A stretch of DNA of 64,000 nt, taken from contig NZ_CP087585.1 in the NCBI RefSeq assembly GCF_022200785.1, forward strand, positions 3,596,001-3,660,000. The letters are read 5' to 3'. This stretch comes from Pedobacter mucosus. GTDB lineage: Bacteria; Bacteroidota; Bacteroidia; Sphingobacteriales; Sphingobacteriaceae. Every line of letters starts with the position of its first letter. Position 1 is the first letter of the stretch. The notes beneath the pieces were generated by a model. The model was not told the DNA's origin. It worked only from the letters and a program-made list of their open reading frames with translations, and made no database searches. The position numbers and the translations under genes are program-made. Of this stretch, positions 9,380 through 16,022 are shown piece after piece.

Positions 9380-10750
9380 ATGAACAGAGGAACGGAAAGT
9401 TCCCCTTTAGGGACGGAGGAATCAATAAAATTAAAAAAGTCATCGTCAGGGGATTCAGGAATAAGCATTTTTTGGTTTCGCCGCGATTTGCGTTTAGCAG
9501 ATAATGCAGGATTATATCATGCGCTAAAAGGCGATCATTCGGTTTTGCCATTATTTATTTTCGACGCTAATATTCTTGAAAAACTAGCAAAAGATGATGC
9601 CCGTGTTACGTTCATATATCAAACTCTAATTAAAATCAAAGAAGCTGTTCAAAAAAAAGGATCTGATTTATTAATTTATTACGGGAAGCCTGAAGAAATT
9701 TGGCCGAAGATTTTGAAAGCTTATCATGTTAAAGCTGTCTACACTAATCATGATTATGAGCCTTATGCTCGCGAACGTGATGATAACATGGCTGAATTTT
9801 TAACGAGTGAAAACATTGCTTTTAAGACTTTTAAAGATCAAGTCATATTTGAAAAAGACGAGATTTTAAAAGCTGATAAAACACCTTACACGGTTTTTAC
9901 CCCTTTTTATAAACAGTGGTATGCAAAACTTAATACATTTTATACAAAAGCTTATCCAACGGAAAAATATTTTAAAAATCTTTTAAAAATAAAAGCTTTA
10001 GAATTTCCGACGCTAAAAGATATGGGTTTTGAGAAAAGTGAATTGGAGTTTCCAAAAATCGACTATAAAGACAAGCTTGATCACTATGCAAAAGAAAGAG
10101 ATTTTCCAGCTTTAGACAGCACTACACATGTTGGTTTACATTTACGTTTTGGAACTGTAAGTATCAGACAAGCGGTTCGTGACGCGATCGAAGCAAAATC
10201 TTCAGTGTGGCTTTCTGAACTTGCCTGGAGAGAATTTTATATGACCATACTTTGGCATTTTCCGTATTCAGCTTTTGATTCCTTTAAAAAACAATATGAT
10301 AAAATTATATGGCGGAATAACGAGGTTGAATTTAAGGCTTGGTGCACAGGAAATACAGGTTATCCGATTGTTGATGCAGGGATGAGACAACTTAATGAAA
10401 TGGGTTGGATGCATAACCGCATTCGAATGGTAACAGGAAGTTTTTTAAGTAAACATCTTTTGATTGATTGGCGTTGGGGCGAAGCTTATTTTGCAAGCAA
10501 ACTTCTGGATTACGAAATGGCAAGCAATGTTGGAGGATGGCAATGGGCAGCAGGATCAGGAAACGATGCAGCGCCTTACTTCAGGGTTTTTAATCCAGAA
10601 CTTCAAACTAAAAAGTTCGACTCTAAATTTGAGTACATAAAGAAATGGGTACCTGAATTTGGAACTGAAAAGTATGCTCAGCCTATAGTTGAGCATACTT
10701 TTGCAAGAGAAAGAGTTTTAAAGGCTTTTAAAGATGCTTTGTCTAGTTAG
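9380..10750 (+). CDS. phrB: deoxyribodipyrimidine photolyase (CPD photolyase)
   Basis: Light-driven DNA repair enzyme that splits cyclobutane pyrimidine dimers, using FADH- and an antenna pigment. N-terminal photolyase domain: ISIFWFRRDLRLADNAGLY, LPLFIFDANIL, VYTNHDYEPYARERD. FAD-binding domain: THVGLHLRFGTVSIRQ, WLSELAWREFYMTILWHFP, GYPIVDAGMRQLNEMGWMHN, MASNVGGWQWAAGSGNDAAP. This is the class I pattern. Length 456. The first ~27 residues before ISIFWFRR are an unusual polar extension (GTESSPLG ... KKSSSGDSG); 9380 is the only in-frame ATG available, so either the extension is real or a non-standard start is used. The 3' end overlaps the convergent FKBP gene by 8 bp. Confidence 0.92.
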   Translation: MNRGTESSPLGTEESIKLKKSSSGDSGISIFWFRRDLRLADNAGLYHALKGDHSVLPLFIFDANILEKLAKDDARVTFIYQTLIKIKEAVQKKGSDLLIYYGKPEEIWPKILKAYHVKAVYTNHDYEPYARERDDNMAEFLTSENIAFKTFKDQVIFEKDEILKADKTPYTVFTPFYKQWYAKLNTFYTKAYPTEKYFKNLLKIKALEFPTLKDMGFEKSELEFPKIDYKDKLDHYAKERDFPALDSTTHVGLHLRFGTVSIRQAVRDAIEAKSSVWLSELAWREFYMTILWHFPYSAFDSFKKQYDKIIWRNNEVEFKAWCTGNTGYPIVDAGMRQLNEMGWMHNRIRMVTGSFLSKHLLIDWRWGEAYFASKLLDYEMASNVGGWQWAAGSGNDAAPYFRVFNPELQTKKFDSKFEYIKKWVPEFGTEKYAQPIVEHTFARERVLKAFKDALSS

Positions 10751-11624
10751 TAACACTAACAATCTCAATATCAAAATCTAATACGGTGTTAGGTGCAATA
10801 GAACTATAGCCTGCTGCGCCATAGGCTAAAACAGAAGGGATAAAAAGCCTAACTTTTGCACCAGGTTTAAATTGTTTCAATATTCCCCAACCTTTTATGG
10901 TTTCGTTCAATGTAGTTGTATAAGTACCATCCGTAGATGAATCAAATTGAGTTCCATTAAGAAGTCTACCAGTATAGTTAACCACTAATGAACTTTGATT
11001 TGATATTGGCGCACCTACTATGCCAGGATTAGTTACGATATAATAAATACCGGTTGCAGCATCTTTAGTTGCTGTTAATTTATTAGCTGTTAAATAAGTG
11101 TTGATATAATAATCATCTAACTGCCATTGTTTTCTATAGGTAAGGGTATTAATATATGTATCTAATATAGCATTAGATGGTACATTAAGTGCTGGATAAC
11201 CATTTTTACCATAAGCCAAATGGGAAGGAACTAAAATTCTAACCTTTGCGCCATACTTTAATCCATTCAATGCTTTACCCCATGTTCCATTAAAAGTATC
11301 ACTCATGTAACCATAATAAGTTCCGCTAACTCCATATGTTGTGGTTGCATTGTAAACGGTTCCATCTGTAATAGATTTCTCTTGATAACTAAAGAAAACG
11401 GAATCTTTATTTGCCAAAAGATCACCAGTTCCTGCATCAATAACTTGATAATAAGATCCTGAACCATCAGGTTTCATCACAGATCCTAAATTATTAGCTT
11501 TAATATAAGTCTGAATCGCTACGTCATCAACAGATTCAATGCTTTCATATTCCTTTTTACAAGAAGTAAAAAGTACAGTAGCCAATAGAAATGCAAAAAG
11601 GCTTAGTCTAGTAATTGTATTCAT
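10743..11624 (-). CDS. FKBP-type peptidyl-prolyl isomerase lipoprotein with two FKBP domains
   Basis: Predicted lipoprotein foldase that isomerises Xaa-Pro bonds in the cell envelope. Signal peptide with lipobox LFTSC (Cys about residue 22), then SCKKEYES. Two FKBP-like domains follow. The first (about 70-165) is degenerate: FSYQEKSITDGTVYN, LKYGAKVRILVPSHLAYG. The second (about 200-292) is canonical: VVNYTGRLLNGTQFDSS, FKPGAKVRLFIPSVLAYG, PNTVLDFDIEIVSV. It follows the smaller FKBP gene by 6 bp on the same strand, so the two form an operon. Its 3' end overlaps the photolyase gene by 8 bp on the opposite strand. The pair probably arose by duplication (inference). Confidence 0.9.
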   Translation of the reverse strand: MNTITRLSLFAFLLATVLFTSCKKEYESIESVDDVAIQTYIKANNLGSVMKPDGSGSYYQVIDAGTGDLLANKDSVFFSYQEKSITDGTVYNATTTYGVSGTYYGYMSDTFNGTWGKALNGLKYGAKVRILVPSHLAYGKNGYPALNVPSNAILDTYINTLTYRKQWQLDDYYINTYLTANKLTATKDAATGIYYIVTNPGIVGAPISNQSSLVVNYTGRLLNGTQFDSSTDGTYTTTLNETIKGWGILKQFKPGAKVRLFIPSVLAYGAAGYSSIAPNTVLDFDIEIVSVTN

Positions 11625-11630
11625 TATATG

Positions 11631-12077
11631 CTATTGTACGTTTATTAATTGTATAGTAAAATCCAATACAGAATTTGCTGGGATACTGCCTGCAGCACTA
11701 TTTCCATAGCCTAAATTAGGTGGAATAATCAACCTGATTTCGCCTCCTTTTTGAATTTTGGGAATCCCGATTTGCCATCCCTGTATTAATTGCCCCAATG
11801 TGAAAGTTTGCTGAGTACCCCCACCATTATCGAATACATTGCCATTTAACAATTTGCCAACGTAAGTAATGGTGATTTTAGAATTTGCATTAATGTTTGC
11901 TGTACCCGTACCAGGCTTAGTAATTTGGTAATATAAACCTGAGGCATCTTTAATTGCGGTAATATTATTTGCTGCAATATAATCTGTTATTTGCTTATCA
12001 GCATCTTCCTCTTTTTTACAAGCAGATAGCATTGCAACACACAATAGAATTACGGAAATGTATTTAATTTTAATCAT
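11631..12077 (-). CDS. FKBP-type peptidyl-prolyl isomerase lipoprotein
   Basis: Envelope peptidyl-prolyl isomerase. I place the start at the ATG at 12077 (148 residues) because it yields a clean lipoprotein signal, MIKIKYISVILLCVAMLSAC, ending in lipobox LSAC. The frame is open further upstream to 12209, but those 44 residues are not signal-like. One FKBP domain: SKITITYVGKLLNGNVFDNG, FTLGQLIQGWQIGIPKIQKG, RLIIPPNLGYG and IPANSVLDFTIQLINV, all typical of the family. It is the first gene of a two-gene FKBP operon and lies 175 bp downstream of the acyl-CoA dehydrogenase on the same strand. Read-through from the beta-oxidation operon cannot be excluded. Confidence 0.9.
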   Translation of the reverse strand: MIKIKYISVILLCVAMLSACKKEEDADKQITDYIAANNITAIKDASGLYYQITKPGTGTANINANSKITITYVGKLLNGNVFDNGGGTQQTFTLGQLIQGWQIGIPKIQKGGEIRLIIPPNLGYGNSAAGSIPANSVLDFTIQLINVQ

Positions 12078-12252
12078 TATCCGCAAAAATAAGCTTTTAA
12101 AGCGGATGCTACAATTTTTAACCATATTTAACATTAGAGTTGAAAGTTGTGGGTTCAAAATTATAGGTAATTTCTTGAGGCAAAAAAGCTGAACGTTCGA
12201 GTTATGCACCCAAACCTTCAGCTTTTAACCTTAAACTTTTAACCCTTTTACC

Positions 12253-14043
12253 TTAAAAAATATACTTATTAGCCTCTATTAATTTCTGCGCAACCCTTTG
12301 GCGAGCATCTTTAACATTAAACGGTTCCATTTTTGTAAAGCGACGTAAACCGACTAACATCATCCGTTGTTCATCACCTTCTGCAAAGGCCCAAAGTGCT
12401 TCTTTACCCGCTTTCGCGATTCCATCAACAGCTTCAACTAAATAAATTTTCAATAAGTCAAGTTGATCAGCACAAGCTTCTTCACCACGCATCGAAACTA
12501 ATTTCTCTGTTCTAAGCAAAGCTGATTCAGCTACATAAACGTAACCTGCCATATCGGCGATGTTCATCAAAATCTCTTGCTCTTTGCTTAATGTCATCAT
12601 TAATTTTTGAACCGCAGCGCCTGCAACCATCAAAGCTGCTTTCTTCAAATTGGCCAAAACCTTTTTTTCAGCAGCAAATAAGGTGGTATCTTCTTCTCCA
12701 AAATCAGGAATACTCATTAATTCTGCTGCCACAGCTGTTGCCGGCCCCATTAAATCCAGTTCTCCTTTCATCGCACGTTTAAGCATCATATCAACGGTAA
12801 GCAACCGATTTATCTCATTTGTACCTTCGAAAATTCTGTTAATTCTTGCATCGCGATAAGCCCTGTCCATTGGTGCGTCTGCACTGAAACCCATTCCACC
12901 ATAAATTTGAACACCTTCATCAACCGTATAATCCAATGCTTCTGAACCCCAAACTTTTAAGATTGCGCATTCAACCGCAAATTGCTCAACCGATTTTAAT
13001 CTTGCTTTTCCAGATTCCATTCCACCTGCAACCAATTGATCGTAAGTATCATCAATATTTTGTCCGGCACGATAGTTTGCGGCATCAACAGCATATAACT
13101 TAGAAGCAATTTCTGCAATTTTAAAACGAATGGCACCATATTTAGAAATTGGGCGACCGAATTGAATACGTTCGTTTGAATAATTTATAGCGATGTTTAA
13201 AGTTGCTTTTGATGCGCCAATTGCTGCAGCAGATAATTTAATTCTACCAATATTTAAAATGTTCACCGCGATTTTGAAACCGTTCTCTCTCTCACTCAGC
13301 ATATTTTCTACCGGAACTTCACAGTCGTTAAAGAAAACCTGACGCGTAGATGAACCTTTAATCCCCATTTTATGCTCTTCAGGATTCATAGTAATACCAC
13401 CAAACGCTTTCTCAACGATAAATGCCGTTAGATTTTTATCATCATCAATTTTTGCGAATACGATAAAAATATCCGCGAAACCACCGTTGGTGATCCACAT
13501 TTTTTGTCCCGTAATGATGTAATGTTTCCCATCTTCACTCAACTTTGCTTTTGTTTTGCCGGAGTTTGCATCAGAGCCGGAGTTCGGTTCTGTTAAACAA
13601 TATGCTGCTTTCCATTCTCCTGAAGCAAGTTTTGGAATATATTTTGCTTTTTGTTCTTCATTGCCATAATACAAAATTGGCAATGTACCAATTCCTGTAT
13701 GCGCAGAAAGTGCAACCGCAAACGAATGACCAGCACCACAAACATCAGCAACCAACATGGAGGTATTAAAGTTTTTGCCAAAACCTCCGTATTCTTCTGG
13801 AACTGAAACACCTAAAATACCTAAAGCGCCGGCTTTATCCATCAATAATGGCATCAAACCTTCTTCCTGACTGTCAATTCGATCCAAGATGGGATTTACT
13901 TCCGAAGCCAAAAAATCACGACAAGTCTGCGCAATCATTTGTTGCTCCTCATCAAATTCTTCAGGGATAAAAATATCCTGATAAGTGGTTTCTTTAATTA
14001 AAAACTCGCCACCTTTAATTGTGTTTTTTTCAGTTGTTTCCAT
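12253..14043 (-). CDS. acyl-CoA dehydrogenase
   Basis: FAD enzyme for the first oxidation of beta-oxidation (acyl-CoA to trans-2-enoyl-CoA). The start is placed at 14043 (METTEKNTIKGGEF, 596 residues); the 14 upstream in-frame residues lie partly in the intergenic repeat and are unlikely to be translated. N-terminal helical domain from about residue 20, middle beta domain with AAYCLTEPNSGSDANSG and GQKMWITNGGFADIFIVFAK, then the C-terminal helical domain with IGRIKLSAAAIGASKATLN, QIYGGMGFSADAPMDRAYRD (glutamate-bearing active-site region) and NRIFEGTNEINR. A C-terminal extension of ~180 residues beyond the standard fold puts it in the long VLCAD-like group. It is the last enzyme of the operon with the thiolase and FadB-like genes. 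Confidence 0.93.
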   Translation of the reverse strand: METTEKNTIKGGEFLIKETTYQDIFIPEEFDEEQQMIAQTCRDFLASEVNPILDRIDSQEEGLMPLLMDKAGALGILGVSVPEEYGGFGKNFNTSMLVADVCGAGHSFAVALSAHTGIGTLPILYYGNEEQKAKYIPKLASGEWKAAYCLTEPNSGSDANSGKTKAKLSEDGKHYIITGQKMWITNGGFADIFIVFAKIDDDKNLTAFIVEKAFGGITMNPEEHKMGIKGSSTRQVFFNDCEVPVENMLSERENGFKIAVNILNIGRIKLSAAAIGASKATLNIAINYSNERIQFGRPISKYGAIRFKIAEIASKLYAVDAANYRAGQNIDDTYDQLVAGGMESGKARLKSVEQFAVECAILKVWGSEALDYTVDEGVQIYGGMGFSADAPMDRAYRDARINRIFEGTNEINRLLTVDMMLKRAMKGELDLMGPATAVAAELMSIPDFGEEDTTLFAAEKKVLANLKKAALMVAGAAVQKLMMTLSKEQEILMNIADMAGYVYVAESALLRTEKLVSMRGEEACADQLDLLKIYLVEAVDGIAKAGKEALWAFAEGDEQRMMLVGLRRFTKMEPFNVKDARQRVAQKLIEANKYIF

Positions 14044-14052
14044 TGCAGTATG

Positions 14053-14083
14053 ATTAAGGAATAAGGAGCAAGGAATAAAGACC
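14053..14083. repeat. inverted intergenic repeat, downstream-gene side (copy 1)
   Basis: The minus strand reads GGTCTTTATTCCTTGCTCCT followed by TATTCCTTAAT. It stops 10 bases before the acyl-CoA dehydrogenase start. It is an inverted partner of 14470-14508 and closely matches 15691-15722. Identity extends further out: TTGGCTAAGCAGCTT here against TTGATTGAGCAGTTA there. Confidence 0.75.
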
Positions 14084-14102
14084 AAGCTGCTTAGCCAATG
14101 TT

Positions 14103-14453
14103 TTATATAAGTGTCTTTTTAAAAGTTGAAATCTTTTTTTGTAATTGTATAATGTCAAGCATTAGTTTTTCAATGTCTCTTTGGTTTATAAAATCAAGGT
14201 CGATTGATAATTGAAGCTGGGTTTCCAATTCAAATAAGGAACCCAAAGCAATTGATATAAAATGGCTAAACTCCTTATTTGATGGTCTTGATGAACCTTC
14301 GGCAATATTTGATGGCACAGAAACTGCACATCTTGAAATCTGAGAAATTAAACCAAACTTTTCTGATGCCGGCAGATTGTTAATTTGCAAATAAGTGGTT
14401 TTGGCTATAGCCATCCCTTCTTTCCAAATCTGCAATTGCCTAAAATTATGCAT
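14103..14453 (-). CDS. four-helix bundle protein (23S rRNA intervening-sequence type)
   Basis: Small protein of the TIGR02436 / S23 four-helix-bundle family, first known from open frames in 23S rRNA intervening sequences and related to the Avd accessory proteins of diversity-generating retroelements; cellular role unknown. 116 residues. Family signatures are visible: FRQLQIWKEGMAIAKTTY, LPASEKFGLISQISRCAVSV and PSNIAEGSSRPSNKEFSHFI, then an amphipathic LFELETQLQLSIDL helix and the final LMLDIIQLQKKISTF helix. The gene sits between thiolase and acyl-CoA dehydrogenase in a beta-oxidation operon, where it has no obvious metabolic role. It is bounded on both sides by inverted copies of the ~32-bp repeat. 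That arrangement suggests a repeat-framed cassette inserted between two cistrons (inference). Confidence 0.88.
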   Translation of the reverse strand: MHNFRQLQIWKEGMAIAKTTYLQINNLPASEKFGLISQISRCAVSVPSNIAEGSSRPSNKEFSHFISIALGSLFELETQLQLSIDLDFINQRDIEKLMLDIIQLQKKISTFKKTLI

Positions 14454-14469
14454 CCTATCTTTGCTTTAT

Positions 14470-14508
14470 GTCTTTAATCCTTGCTCTTTGTTCCTTATTC
14501 TTTAATCC
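14470..14508. repeat. inverted intergenic repeat, upstream-gene side (copy 2)
   Basis: The plus strand reads GTCTTTAATCCTTGCTCTTT and continues GTTCCTTATTCTTTAATCC, abutting the thiolase stop codon. It is an inverted copy of 14053-14083 with one 6-bp internal insertion. Together the two frame the four-helix-bundle gene. Confidence 0.75.
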
Positions 14509-15683
14509 TAGAACAGCTCAAAAATCCCTGCCGCACCTTGCCCGGTTCCCACGCACATGGTTACCATTCCGTATTTTTTATTTTGTCTTTTTAATTCACT
14601 CATCATTTGAACCGTTAATTTTGCTCCGGTACAACCCAGCGGATGACCTAACGCAATTGCTCCACCATTAACGTTTATGATGTCAGGATTTAAATCCAAT
14701 GTTCTAATTACTGCTAAAGATTGTGATGCAAAAGCCTCATTCAATTCGATTAAATCAATATCGCTTTGTTTTAAACCTGCTTGTTTTAATGCTTTTGGAA
14801 TAGCTTCAATCGGTCCGATTCCCATTATTCTTGGCGGAACGCCAGCAATGCCGTAACTCACTAATCTAGCGATCGGCTCAGCATTTAGTTCTTTCATTTT
14901 CTTTTCTGAAACCACTAAAACAAAAGCTGCACCATCAGATGTTTGCGAAGAATTTCCAGCAGTTACACTTCCCATGGCATCAAAAACTGGTTTTAATTTT
15001 GCTAATTTTTCTAAAGTGGTATCAGCCCTCGGACCTTCATCAGTATCAACAACGTATGACCGAGTTTTCTTTTTCAAATTATCATCCAGATAGTTTTCAT
15101 TTATTGTGATTGGCAAAACTCCATCTTTTAAATGACCGTTTTTTATTGCATGAATCGCTTTCTCATGAGATTTTAAAGAAAATGCATCTTGATCTTCACG
15201 ACTCACCTTATATTCTTTCGCAACTGCTTCGGCAGTGAGGCCCATTCCCCAATACCAATCTGGATTATTTTTGGCAACATCAGCATTTGGAACCAATTTC
15301 CAACCGCCAAAGGGCATACCACTCATTACTTCAACACCACCTGCAATGATGCAATCAGCCATTCCAGCCTTAATTTTGGCAACTGCCGTAGCAATGGTAT
15401 CCAAACCTGAAGCGCAATATCGATTAACGGTAACGCCAGGAACTTTATCAGTATCCAAACCCATAAGCGAAATCATTCGGCCGATATTTAAGCCTTGTTC
15501 TGCCTCTGGCGTAGCGTTTCCTACAATTACATCGTCGACTTGCTCAGTATCTAAATTCGGAACTGATGCTACTAAAGCTCGAATCACTTCTGCAGCTAAA
15601 TCATCAGCTCTTGTAAAACGAAATACGCCACGGGGCGCTTTGCCCACTGCTGTACGATATCCGGCTATAATGTATGCTTCCAT
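14508..15683 (-). CDS. fadA: acetyl-CoA C-acyltransferase (3-ketoacyl-CoA thiolase)
   Basis: Thiolase for the last step of beta-oxidation, cleaving 3-ketoacyl-CoA with CoA to acetyl-CoA. The start is at 15683 (MEAYIIAGYRTAVGKAPRG, 391 residues); the upstream in-frame codons fall in the repeat. The catalytic triad is visible: nucleophile Cys90 in NRYCASGLDTIA, His347 in AIALGHPLGCTGA, Cys377 in VTMCVGTGQGAAG. Length and motifs are normal for type I thiolases. It lies 339 bp downstream of the fadB-like gene on the same strand, with a pair of inverted repeats in between, and upstream of the four-helix-bundle and acyl-CoA dehydrogenase genes. A biosynthetic acetoacetyl-CoA role is possible but less likely in this operon. 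Confidence 0.94.
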   Translation of the reverse strand: MEAYIIAGYRTAVGKAPRGVFRFTRADDLAAEVIRALVASVPNLDTEQVDDVIVGNATPEAEQGLNIGRMISLMGLDTDKVPGVTVNRYCASGLDTIATAVAKIKAGMADCIIAGGVEVMSGMPFGGWKLVPNADVAKNNPDWYWGMGLTAEAVAKEYKVSREDQDAFSLKSHEKAIHAIKNGHLKDGVLPITINENYLDDNLKKKTRSYVVDTDEGPRADTTLEKLAKLKPVFDAMGSVTAGNSSQTSDGAAFVLVVSEKKMKELNAEPIARLVSYGIAGVPPRIMGIGPIEAIPKALKQAGLKQSDIDLIELNEAFASQSLAVIRTLDLNPDIINVNGGAIALGHPLGCTGAKLTVQMMSELKRQNKKYGMVTMCVGTGQGAAGIFELF

Positions 15684-15690
15684 TTTATAT

Positions 15691-15722
15691 GAATAAGGAT
15701 TAAGGAGCAAGGATTAAAGACC
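15691..15722. repeat. inverted intergenic repeat, downstream-gene side (copy 3)
   Basis: The plus strand reads GAATAAGGATTAAGGAGCAA followed by GGATTAAAGACC, ending 8 bases from the thiolase start. It is the inverted partner of 15981-16015 and the same element as 14053-14083. Confidence 0.75.
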
Positions 15723-15980
15723 TAACTGCTCAATCAATTTATATTTTTATTTTTTTATTTAGAAAAGCAAAACCTGCATTTCATAGGTTAAAATAGTCCC
15801 GCTATTCGTTTCAATCTTTTGCGGTTTGTCAGTCAGAGCTTGTCGAAGACCTGCAACAAAAAGTATTTACACTACTATCGGGTTTAGAGAAACTAGGTTG
15901 TGTTTTCAAACTTAAAAAACACCCCGCCTTGCAGGCACCCCTCTAAAAGAGGGGAATAAGCCCTCGGGTTGCTGCAAAAA
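15723..15980. other. non-coding spacer between fadA and fadB with further repeat fragments
   Basis: No gene is seen. It holds two pieces typical of dispersed Bacteroidota intergenic repeats: GTCAGTCAGAGCTTGTCGAAGACC near 15828, and a CACCCCTCTAAAAGAGGGG palindrome at 15938-15956. The spacer lies inside the pair of inverted repeats 15691-15722 / 15981-16015, so repeats appear to be nested. Confidence 0.5.
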
Positions 15981-16015
15981 GGTCTTTGATCTTTGCTCTT
16001 TAATCTTTATTCCCC
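15981..16015. repeat. inverted intergenic repeat, upstream-gene side (copy 4)
   Basis: The plus strand reads GGTCTTTGATCTTTGCTCTT and continues TAATCTTTATTCCCC. It ends 7 bases from the stop codon of the fadB-like gene. It is the inverted partner of 15691-15722, with 258 bp between them. Confidence 0.7.
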
Positions 16016-16022
16016 TATCCTA

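Noticed and set aside
12078..12209. Upstream extension of the small FKBP gene to 12209
   Set aside because: The 44 extra residues precede a perfect lipoprotein signal peptide that starts at 12077, so the inner ATG is the better start.
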